Notes under the pieces: generated by a model
Seen by the model: the letters and a program-made list of their open reading frames with translations, nothing else
What the model was told of the DNA's origin: nothing
The model's database searches: none
Translations under genes and position numbers: made by a program
Assembly (NCBI GenBank): GCA_964478775.1
Contig: CAYZJC010000010.1
Location: 1 to 45,193 of the forward strand
DNA from: PNMQ01 sp964478775
GTDB taxonomy: Bacteria; Pseudomonadota; Alphaproteobacteria; Paracaedibacterales; CAIOTO01
Length of the DNA: 45,193 nt
Direction: 5' to 3'
Shown: positions 26,184 through 33,386 of the stretch, one piece after another
Numbering within the stretch: the stretch's first letter is position 1
Layout: the number at the start of each line of letters is the position of its first letter

Positions 26184-27212
26184 ATGATTTTCGATTTTGG
26201 ATCTTGGATTGATTTGTCTGTCATATGGGCGGGCCTCATTGCAACCGCAATTTTATTATACGTCATTTTAGACGGATTTGACTTAGGTATAGGAATTTTA
26301 TTTCCCTTTGCCCCCTCACATGAGTGCCGCAATAAGCTGATGAATTCGATTGCACCATTTTGGGATGGAAATGAAACTTGGCTTATTTTAGGGGCAGGGG
26401 GGTTGTTTGCAGCCTTTCCACTTGCTTATTCCATATTGATGCCGGCCTTTTATATACCCGTCATTCTGATGTTGTTGGGTTTAATTATGCGCGGTGTTGC
26501 CTTTGAATTTAGATTTAAAGCAGACGACAAGACACGGTTTTTGTGGGACTATGCCTTTCATTTTGGTTCCCTTGGGGCTGCTTTTTGTCAAGGGATGATT
26601 TTAGGGGCTTTTGTACAAGGGGTGCAAGTCGATGGTCGCCAATTCGCTGGCGGGCCCTTTGACTTTGCGTCCGGCTTTAGTGTGATGACAGGAATTGCCA
26701 TGGTCTTTGGCTATGCTTTACTTGGTGCCACTTGGACTTATATGAAGTGTGAGGCTATGACACAAGAATGGGCTAGAAAAGTTGCTTTGTATGTATTGAT
26801 TTATGTAGGCGTCTTTATGGGGCTGGTTAGTTTTGTGATGCCCATTATTGATGCGCGCATTTTCAAATTTTGGTTTAGCTTTCCCAATGTTGTGTTTTTG
26901 TCAGTGATTCCATTGCTTACTTGTGTTGGCTTTTATAAAATATGGGCAACTTTGTTGCGCAGGAAATCAGACTATTTGCCATTTTTGCTGAGCATTGGAC
27001 TTTTCGTCATGGCCTACATTGGCCTTGGCCTTAGCATTGCCCCTTGGATAGTGCCTTATCATATCACCATTTGGCAGGCAAGCGCATCTGGCCCTGGGCT
27101 TTCACTCATGCTCTGCGGTGTTGTGGTAGCGCTTCCCGTTATTTTAGCCTACACAGGGTATTGCTATTGGGTGTTTCGTGGAAAAACATCAAGTGCACAC
27201 TACCATGAATAA
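26184..27212 (+). CDS. cydB: Cytochrome bd-type quinol oxidase subunit II
   Basis: 342 residues with about eight or nine membrane segments. The N-terminal VILDGFDLGIGILFPF is the CydB signature, as are FWDGNETWLI and AFPLAYS. Together with CydA it forms the heterodimeric oxidase. The start is an ATG 4 bp after the cydA stop, which points to translational coupling. The small DUF2474 gene overlaps its 3' end. Confidence 0.96.
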   Translation: MIFDFGSWIDLSVIWAGLIATAILLYVILDGFDLGIGILFPFAPSHECRNKLMNSIAPFWDGNETWLILGAGGLFAAFPLAYSILMPAFYIPVILMLLGLIMRGVAFEFRFKADDKTRFLWDYAFHFGSLGAAFCQGMILGAFVQGVQVDGRQFAGGPFDFASGFSVMTGIAMVFGYALLGATWTYMKCEAMTQEWARKVALYVLIYVGVFMGLVSFVMPIIDARIFKFWFSFPNVVFLSVIPLLTCVGFYKIWATLLRRKSDYLPFLLSIGLFVMAYIGLGLSIAPWIVPYHITIWQASASGPGLSLMLCGVVVALPVILAYTGYCYWVFRGKTSSAHYHE

Positions 27213-27393
27213 AATATTGATTAAAACCGTGACACGCCTTACGCATACTATCAATTTGTTGCCACAAAAGTGGCGGCAGCTTGTTTGGTTTATTGTACTG
27301 TGGTGTTTTGGCTTAATGAGTGTGTTTCTTCTTTCTCTGCCTTTAAAAGGGCTGGTTCATTTCATGAAGGCTGCAACGCTTTCAGCAAGTTAA
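27205..27393 (+). CDS. Small DUF2474-like subunit of CIO-type cytochrome bd
   Basis: 62 residues from ATG 27205, which overlaps the cydB stop (ATGAATAA); an in-frame GTG at 27178 would give 71 residues. The single membrane segment, WRQLVWFIVLWCFGLMSVFL, matches the pattern of DUF2474 proteins, which stand at this place in CIO operons and are probably the counterpart of CydX. The protein is somewhat longer than the usual 35-45 residues, with an N-terminal basic part (KILIKTVTRLTHTINLLPQK). The overlapping start suggests coupled translation with cydB. Confidence 0.7.
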   Translation: MNKILIKTVTRLTHTINLLPQKWRQLVWFIVLWCFGLMSVFLLSLPLKGLVHFMKAATLSAS

Positions 27394-27488
27394 TAGCGTA
27401 TTTTTTTAAGCCAAATTAAAACCTTGTTAACTTAATTGTTCTATCCTTGTAAACGAGTAACCCCAACCCTCGTAAGGAGATTTAATTT

Positions 27489-28523
27489 ATGAAGTCGATT
27501 TCAACTCAAAAAAATATCATCAAAGCTTTTGCTATTGCATTATTGTGCTTTAGTTGTACACAAAATGCTGCGGCACTTGGTTCTTTATTTGGTAACAAAG
27601 AACAAAAAGAGGCATCTGGGGAAGCGCAGTCCCAAAAAGTGAAGGGTTCAATGCTTGATGCGGGTCAGCAAATAGGACAAAACATGGGACAGCTCCAGCA
27701 GATTGATAAGTCTGCTGAAAATCTTGCAGCAGACTCTAGAGAATATAAAAGTATGGCAAAACAACTACGTCAGCAACAAGAAACTGGTTTGGCTTTTTTT
27801 AGTAGAAAAAATAGCGGCAACAGCAGTGATACACAACCACCTAGTCCAGTGAGTGATGATGGTAGTCAGGCTAATGACTCTAGCAAGCCTTTGTTTAACA
27901 ATCCTTTCGCTAAGAAAGAAGAAAGTGTTGAGGCAAATAAAATGTTGCCTTTCGCCCAAAGCGGTAATGGGAATGCTATGAGTGCTGAAATGCCACCACA
28001 AGCTCAGATGGCCTCTTCATCTGCGGAAAACATGGCCAACAGTCCACAATCAATCTTGCAAAGGGAAAAAGAAGTCGCAATTCATATGTTGATTGCATTG
28101 TCTGAGTTGATGGCAAACGAAGAAGGTATTATCTTTGGCAAAGATCAACAAGCTGAAGGTTATAGAATGATGCTCAATGAAATTAAACTTAAAATAGCAC
28201 AAACTATAGAACATATTCAAAATGGGACACCGTATCAAGCACAGCAAAATAACTCATTTATTTCCCAGTTTAGAAAACCTCAAAAACTAGAAAGAGTTGC
28301 TGAAGTCTTACCAGAACAAAATGCTGAAAGTGTCAAGTCAGCTAAGCAAGTTGAAGACGTGCTACGTCGTCATGTTCTCATGTTACTCGTTCACAGCGAT
28401 AACATTGTTCAGTGCTTAATTGCCTTACCAGGCACAGACGAAAATGCTGACCATTACCTAAATGAGTTGAGAATACTCATTGATAAGGCTAGTAAATCAC
28501 TTTTATCGATGCAAAATAACTAA
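27489..28523 (+). CDS. Exported protein of unknown function, Gln/Ser/Asn-rich
   Basis: 344 residues. The ribosome binding site TAAGGAG lies close upstream of the ATG. The signal peptide is MKSISTQKNIIKAFAIALLCFS, with likely cleavage after NAAA (a Cys at CFSC is not a good lipobox). The mature part starts with GSLFGNKEQKE and a predicted coiled segment (AGQQIGQNMGQLQQIDKSA). A disordered Ser/Pro/Asn linker follows, then a helical C-terminal half (KEVAIHMLIALSELMANEEG, VLRRHVLMLLVHSDNIVQCL). I recognise no family. It follows the cytochrome bd operon after 95 bp and ends in a strong terminator, so it may be its own unit. Confidence 0.75.
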   Translation: MKSISTQKNIIKAFAIALLCFSCTQNAAALGSLFGNKEQKEASGEAQSQKVKGSMLDAGQQIGQNMGQLQQIDKSAENLAADSREYKSMAKQLRQQQETGLAFFSRKNSGNSSDTQPPSPVSDDGSQANDSSKPLFNNPFAKKEESVEANKMLPFAQSGNGNAMSAEMPPQAQMASSSAENMANSPQSILQREKEVAIHMLIALSELMANEEGIIFGKDQQAEGYRMMLNEIKLKIAQTIEHIQNGTPYQAQQNNSFISQFRKPQKLERVAEVLPEQNAESVKSAKQVEDVLRRHVLMLLVHSDNIVQCLIALPGTDENADHYLNELRILIDKASKSLLSMQNN

Positions 28524-28549
28524 GAATTTTTTTCATGAATTATTAAAAG

Positions 28550-28573
28550 AGCCCCTTTCTAGGGGCTTTTTTT
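28550..28573 (+). terminator. Rho-independent terminator
   Basis: AGCCCC (28550-28555) and GGGGCT (28562-28567) form a 6-bp GC-rich stem with a 6-nt loop, followed by a run of seven T. It lies 27 bp after the stop of the exported protein at 27489-28523. Confidence 0.9.
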
Positions 28574-28768
28574 ATTCAGACACACAATGAATTCTTTTAA
28601 GTATTACTTATCAACATAATTTGGTGATATCCTCCTGCAGTCATCTGGAAATGAACCTGGTTTAATTCAAAGATGGACTATTCAATAACACTAAAGAAAA
28701 AATGATGGACAAGTCTTGCGTTATTCAATAAGCTAATCACGTGCTTTTCATTTTAAGGATACAAACTC

Positions 28769-29431
28769 ATGTCACAAAATGCATACCGTCTCTATGGTCG
28801 TCAAAAAGCACGCCCATTAAAAGCAAACCAACAAGAATTATTAGAACAGCTTTTGCCTGATATCAGTGTTGACATACAAGAAATATCACGGTTTCCTAAG
28901 GTTGTGTTGGAAATTGGTTTTGGCGGCGGCGAACATGTCATGACTTTGGCTATGAATAATCCAGATACATTGTATATAGCCGTTGAACCCTTTATTAATG
29001 GGGTGTGCTCACTGTTGTCTTATATAGATGAACACGAAATTAAAAACATACGTATCTTCAATGGAGATGTTCGAAACCTCTATAGCGAATTACCAGCAGG
29101 TAGTTTTGATGAAATCTATCTGCTATTCCCTGATCCTTGGCCAAAAAAACGCCATTGGAAGCGCAGATTTATCCAAACCACAACGTTCGACCAAATGTCA
29201 ACCTTGTTAAAAACAAACGGTAAGTGGTATATAGCAACAGATCATCCAAGCTATCAAGAATGGATAGATGATATGTTTAAGAGTGATGCTTGTATCAACC
29301 GGTTCACTTATGATAATCCGACGACATTAATGACACCATGGTCACATATCGTTGAAACACGTTATAAGCAAAAGGCAATTCGTGAGGGGCGTGCTGCACA
29401 ATATTATGTGTTGGCAAAAAAAAGTGTATAA
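28769..29431 (+). CDS. trmB: tRNA (guanine-N7-)-methyltransferase
   Basis: 220 residues, full length. It methylates G46 in the variable loop of tRNAs using S-adenosylmethionine. VLEIGFGGGEHV is the SAM-binding motif, IRIFNGDVRNL and YLLFPDPWPKKRHWKRR the TrmB signature, and YIATDHPSYQEWI the segment near the C-terminus. AAGGA lies about 10 nt upstream of the ATG. The 195 bp between the preceding terminator and this gene hold no other recognisable gene. ppa follows after 120 bp. Confidence 0.96.
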   Translation: MSQNAYRLYGRQKARPLKANQQELLEQLLPDISVDIQEISRFPKVVLEIGFGGGEHVMTLAMNNPDTLYIAVEPFINGVCSLLSYIDEHEIKNIRIFNGDVRNLYSELPAGSFDEIYLLFPDPWPKKRHWKRRFIQTTTFDQMSTLLKTNGKWYIATDHPSYQEWIDDMFKSDACINRFTYDNPTTLMTPWSHIVETRYKQKAIREGRAAQYYVLAKKSV

Positions 29432-29551
29432 GACTTCTTTAAGCTACTTGACTGATGCAAGCTTTACGCTTAATGTGATGATGAAGGCAGGTTTATTGCG
29501 TTCATAAAGCCGTGCGATGAATCAAACAAACAATGAAAAGGATATTTTTAA

Positions 29552-30079
29552 ATGGATGTATCTAAAATTTCAACAGGTTTAAAGGCCCCTTGGGACGTTA
29601 ATGTTATTATTGAAATACCACAAGGAGGCGCCCCTGTTAAGTACGAATTTGACAAAGAATCAGGCGCTTTATTAGTAGACAGATTTATCAAATCACCTAT
29701 GTATTATCCCACCAATTATGGCTTCATTCCACACACGCTCGCAGATGATGGTGACCCATTAGATGTTTTGGTTGTTGATATTTATCCCTTATTGGCTGGT
29801 TCTGTTATAAGAGTTCGCCCAATTGGTGTTCTTCATATGGAAGATGAAAAAGGTATGGATGAAAAGATTCTTGCTGTTCCTGTTGAAAAACTCAATTCGT
29901 TTTATGGTCATTTGGAATGTTATACACAATTGCCGGACACCATCTGTAAGCAAATAGAACATTTCTTTACACACTACAAAGACCTTGAACAGGGTAAGTG
30001 GGTTAAGATTATACGTTGGGGTGATGCAGATGAAGCTGCAGACCTCATTACCAAAACCATTCAACAAAATGCGGCTTAG
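29552..30079 (+). CDS. ppa: Inorganic pyrophosphatase
   Basis: 175 residues, family I soluble pyrophosphatase that hydrolyses PPi to two phosphates in the cytoplasm and drives biosynthetic reactions. The segments KYEFDKESG, YPTNYGFIPHTLADDGDPLDVLV (metal-binding aspartates), DEKILAVP and HYKDLEQGKWVK are all in order and intact. AAGGA lies about 10 nt upstream of the ATG. lgt follows after 38 bp. Confidence 0.97.
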   Translation: MDVSKISTGLKAPWDVNVIIEIPQGGAPVKYEFDKESGALLVDRFIKSPMYYPTNYGFIPHTLADDGDPLDVLVVDIYPLLAGSVIRVRPIGVLHMEDEKGMDEKILAVPVEKLNSFYGHLECYTQLPDTICKQIEHFFTHYKDLEQGKWVKIIRWGDADEAADLITKTIQQNAA

Positions 30080-30117
30080 GGCTTTCCTGTTTTGGACAAC
30101 CATCAAGGACTGCTAAT

Positions 30118-30909
30118 GTGATTTTTCATCATACAATAGATCCTGTCGCATTTCATGTTTTTGGCTTTCCTGTATTTTGGTATGGCATATCTTATGTGGC
30201 GAGTATTTTATTATGCTGGCGCTATGCCAAATGTATAGCGCATCGCTTTCACATTAACCCATCACAAATTGATCTCCTCATAACCCCTATTGTATTTGGG
30301 GTTATTATTGGGGGCCGTCTGGGGTATGTTCTCTTTTATGACCTGCATCAGTTTTTACAAAACCCCTTAGAGATTTTAAATACACGCCAAGGGGGAATGT
30401 CTTTTCATGGGGGGCTGATTGGCTTTTCCATTGCTGTTGCTTACACTTGTTATAAACATCAACTTGCAACCTTGAAGATAGCAGACATCTTGGGGGCTTG
30501 TGCGCCATTGGGCTTAATGCTAGGACGTATTGCTAATTTTATTAATAGCGAGCATGTTGGTGTGCCAACGCTGCAAAGCTGGGGGGTGATCTTTAGCCAA
30601 GTGGATAACCTTCCGCGCCACCCCACGCAGCTTTATGAAGCTGTGTGCGAGGGTTTATTATTATGGTGTGTGATTAATGCGATCTTATATCTCAAAAAGA
30701 AGCCACTGCCTTTGGGTAGTCTTTGTATGTTATTCCTGATGGGGTATGGTATTGCAAGATTTGCGCTTGAATATGTAAGAACACCAGATGGCTCATTGTC
30801 TTTTTTAGGGATAACTTTTAGTTTTGGGCAATGGCTATCTGTGCCAATGATTTTTTGTGGGGGCATTGGACTATGGATGGCCTATTATCAACAAGCAAAA
30901 AAGCAATAA
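30118..30909 (+). CDS. lgt: Prolipoprotein diacylglyceryl transferase
   Basis: 263 residues with about seven membrane segments, starting at GTG 30118 with AAGGA upstream. It transfers diacylglycerol from phosphatidylglycerol to the lipobox Cys of prolipoproteins. Signature elements are GGRLGYVLFYD, GGMSFHGGLIG (conserved His), GRIANFINSEHVGVPT (Lgt signature) and HPTQLYEA. The variant GRIANFINSE, in place of the common GRxGNFINGE, is a minor deviation. The MidA-type gene starts 11 bp after the stop. Confidence 0.96.
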   Translation: MIFHHTIDPVAFHVFGFPVFWYGISYVASILLCWRYAKCIAHRFHINPSQIDLLITPIVFGVIIGGRLGYVLFYDLHQFLQNPLEILNTRQGGMSFHGGLIGFSIAVAYTCYKHQLATLKIADILGACAPLGLMLGRIANFINSEHVGVPTLQSWGVIFSQVDNLPRHPTQLYEAVCEGLLLWCVINAILYLKKKPLPLGSLCMLFLMGYGIARFALEYVRTPDGSLSFLGITFSFGQWLSVPMIFCGGIGLWMAYYQQAKKQ

Positions 30910-30920
30910 GGAAGTGGGGC

Positions 30921-32027
30921 ATGAACCAAGTTGAACCTAACCAAGTAGTGATCTTACAGTCTTCCCGTTTGTTTGAACAATGGCTGGCGGCTCATTTACC
31001 TGAAGACGGCATTACTGTCTTTGATTTTCTGCACCTTGTTTTTTACCATGAAATGCATGGGTACTATGCTAGTCATAAAAATGAACGTATTGGAAAGCAA
31101 GGTGACTTCATAACAGCGCCTGAAATTTCCCCCTTGTTTGGTCAATGCATAGCCATTCATTTGATGAATTTTTTGTTGGAAAGGAAAACGCCAGGCCCGT
31201 TTACCTTAGTCGAATTTGGCCCTGGCAAAGGAACGCTACTCAAAGACATTTTATGTTTGTTTCAAAAAATCCCCGCCATTTTCCAAGACTTAAAAGCAGT
31301 TATTTGTGTAGAAGCTTGTAAAGAACACCGTGAACATCAGCAAGATGTGTTAGCGTCTATTGTGCCTGCAGAACAACTTGTGCAGCTTGCAAGTGTCGCT
31401 GACCTTGAACATTACCCCGTTGAAGGGACAGTGTGTCTGATTGCAAATGAATATTTTGATGCACTGCCTATTCGGCAATATATTGTGGACCCTAAAACCA
31501 ATTGCCAAACACAGCGAACAGTCAGGTGGAATAAAGATGCGCGTGGCCTTGAATTTTTCCCTGCCCACCCTGTTGAAAAGCAACGCATTATTGAAGAAAG
31601 CCCTTTGATGCAGCGCGATGTGCAAGTCATTAAAAAAATGTTTACGCACAATCCTTTGCCCTGCCTTGGGCTTTTTATTGATTATGGTGTGTGGTCAAGT
31701 GAGGCTATTGCAAAAGAAGGTTCCTTGCAAGCAGTTTATCAGCACCAAAAAACTGACTTGCTAGACCATATAGGTGAGGCTGATATCACCCACCTTGTGG
31801 ACTTTAGTCAGTTTGAAGAATTAAAGACGTCTTCCATCAAGGTAGAGCTTACAACGCAAAGAGATTTTTTGTTAAGTCAAGGAATTGAAGCTCTATTGCA
31901 AAAGGCTATGGCGAGTGCACCACAAAATAAATTAGCGCATATGCAAGCGGTAAGTCGCCTGATTGGTAAAGGAATGATGGGGGAATCTTTTAAAGTTGCA
32001 ATTGTGGAATCAAAAGCGTTTTTATAA
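30921..32027 (+). CDS. MidA/NDUFAF7-type SAM-dependent methyltransferase
   Basis: 368 residues from ATG 30921, with AAGGA about 10 nt upstream; an earlier in-frame start would overlap lgt heavily and is less likely. GDFITAPEISPLFGQ is the typical N-terminal signature of COG1565, and EFGPGKGTLLKDIL is the SAM-binding loop. The segments IANEYFDALPIRQY, FIDYG and HVDFSQ-like VDFSQF are also in place. The human homologue NDUFAF7 dimethylates an arginine of complex I subunit NDUFS2; in bacteria the substrate is not known. The lgt-midA order is common in Alphaproteobacteria. Confidence 0.9.
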   Translation: MNQVEPNQVVILQSSRLFEQWLAAHLPEDGITVFDFLHLVFYHEMHGYYASHKNERIGKQGDFITAPEISPLFGQCIAIHLMNFLLERKTPGPFTLVEFGPGKGTLLKDILCLFQKIPAIFQDLKAVICVEACKEHREHQQDVLASIVPAEQLVQLASVADLEHYPVEGTVCLIANEYFDALPIRQYIVDPKTNCQTQRTVRWNKDARGLEFFPAHPVEKQRIIEESPLMQRDVQVIKKMFTHNPLPCLGLFIDYGVWSSEAIAKEGSLQAVYQHQKTDLLDHIGEADITHLVDFSQFEELKTSSIKVELTTQRDFLLSQGIEALLQKAMASAPQNKLAHMQAVSRLIGKGMMGESFKVAIVESKAFL

Positions 32028-32089
32028 GTTTGAAAGGTGAGGGGATCTATGCATGGTATGGGTGCCCTCTTCGTGAATGTGAAATAGAA

Positions 32090-32122
32090 AAGCGCCCTTT
32101 AACAGAGCGCTTAAGTTTTTTT
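32090..32122 (+). terminator. Rho-independent terminator after midA-type gene
   Basis: AAGCGC (32090-32095) pairs with GCGCTT (32107-32112), followed after AA by GTTTTTTT (T run to 32122). It lies 63 bp after the stop of the methyltransferase gene and just after the stop, on the other strand, of the RRM gene, so it may serve both. Confidence 0.75.
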
Positions 32123-32143
32123 GAGCGATACGCACAATAGCTA

Positions 32144-32413
32144 TTACGCTTGTGCGGGTGTACCTGGCCTTGGTTGTGAAATCATGACACGAATTTGGCG
32201 TCCAGATACTTCATGACCATTTAATGATTCTATGGCTTTTTTTGCTTCTTCGTCTGAACTCATTTCCACAAAACCAAAGCCTTTGCTGCGGCCGGTAAAC
32301 TTGTCCATAATAATTTTAGCTGACAGGACACTGCCAAAATCTGAAAATACCTTTTCCAGATCTGTATCTCTCATTGCAAAAGATAAATTACTTACATATA
32401 ACTTCTTGTTCAT
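32144..32413 (-). CDS. RRM-type RNA-binding protein
   Basis: 89 residues from ATG 32413, which has a perfect AGGAG six bases upstream; an in-frame start 27 bp earlier is not supported. It is a single RNA-recognition motif with RNP2 (LYVSNL) near the N-terminus and RNP1 (KGFGFVEM) at about residue 47, plus a short Pro/Gly/Ala tail. Such single-RRM proteins occur in cyanobacteria and Proteobacteria and bind single-stranded RNA, often in cold or stress response. The gene stands alone between two hairpins and its partner RNAs are unknown. Confidence 0.93.
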   Translation of the reverse strand: MNKKLYVSNLSFAMRDTDLEKVFSDFGSVLSAKIIMDKFTGRSKGFGFVEMSSDEEAKKAIESLNGHEVSGRQIRVMISQPRPGTPAQA

Positions 32414-32552
32414 ATAGGCTCCTAAAAAAAAATCGATCATCGCTCATATGATTAGAATATGCCAAAGGTATTAAAGCCACGTTAAGTTCAAAAAAAATAG
32501 TTGCAGTTTTTGTGGTTTGTGTTTCAATAGTAGATTTTGTGGCTGAAGATAT

Positions 32553-32581
32553 AAAAAAGGCCAACAATCTGTTGGCCTTTT
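32553..32581 (-). terminator. Rho-independent terminator of the exported Ala/Pro-rich protein gene
   Basis: AAAAGGCCAAC (32555-32565) pairs with GTTGGCCTTTT (32571-32581), 11 bp with a 5-nt loop. On the minus strand the stem is followed by a T run (the A run 32553-32558 on the plus strand). It lies about 30 nt after the stop at 32611. Confidence 0.9.
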
Positions 32582-32610
32582 GATGGCATTTAAGCTATGA
32601 GCTTTAACGT

Positions 32611-33276
32611 TTATCCTGCTGGAGTGGCGGCTGGAGCGGCGGCTGGAGCTGCTTCTGGCGCTGGAGCCGCAGCAGCAGGAACGATGCTGTCAACCCAACG
32701 TGCAAAACAAACTGCCCAACTCCCTATTTTGCCAATCACTTTCATTTTATGAACGATAACGTCATTATGCTTTGAAGCATCAGCGTTATGCTTGTCATGT
32801 GTTCTGTATTCATAATAATCGCCGCGGTTTGCACCCATTACAAAGTCTCTCCCAAAAAGGCCCCGATATTCGTCGCCTTCAACTAATTTCCTGTTTTTTG
32901 AACCCCCATCAGAATGCGCAAGATATGAAAATTGGTCTGCTGAGAAGCTAACGCAATTAACAGCGCCCTTAGTTGCATTGCTTTCATTTGATTGCGCTAA
33001 CATATAAATAATGGAGCCTGCAGATATATTGGATGGCTGATCAACTCTTCCCAAACGTACAGCTTCTGCTTCCATTTTTGCAAAGTAAGCGATTGCTTCT
33101 GCATTGGTGATAGAAGAACCGTCAGCTAGTTTTGTAATACTAGGTGCTGCTGTTGGTGCTGCTGGTGCATTGCTGTTCGCGACAGCGGGTGCGCTTGCAC
33201 TGAGGCTATCACCTTGCGCGTTGGCATATGATGTTGCTAACAATAGGGTTGCTGCAATTACTTTAAAAGATTTCAT
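32611..33276 (-). CDS. Exported protein with Ala/Pro-rich ends, unknown function
   Basis: 221 residues, with AGGAG about 10 nt upstream of the ATG. The signal peptide is MKSFKVIAATLLLATSYANA-Q. A short Ala/Pro/Ser-rich region follows, then a compact central domain of about 150 residues (AYFAKMEAEAVRLGRVDQP, NCVSFSADQFSYLAH, GLFGRDFVMGANRGDYYEY) with two Cys that could form a disulfide. The tail is again Ala/Pro/Glu-rich (APAPEAAPAAAPAATPAG). Domain unknown to me. Good expression signals (ribosome binding site, strong terminator) suggest an abundant periplasmic or surface protein. Confidence 0.8.
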   Translation of the reverse strand: MKSFKVIAATLLLATSYANAQGDSLSASAPAVANSNAPAAPTAAPSITKLADGSSITNAEAIAYFAKMEAEAVRLGRVDQPSNISAGSIIYMLAQSNESNATKGAVNCVSFSADQFSYLAHSDGGSKNRKLVEGDEYRGLFGRDFVMGANRGDYYEYRTHDKHNADASKHNDVIVHKMKVIGKIGSWAVCFARWVDSIVPAAAAPAPEAAPAAAPAATPAG

Positions 33277-33386
33277 GTTCTAAAACTCCTGTAAAAATTC
33301 TTTCGTAAACAAAAGATGTTTCTTCATTATTTAATGGTAAGGTGAAATGGTTAACAGAACGTTAATATTTCATTCTTTTCCTTAAT

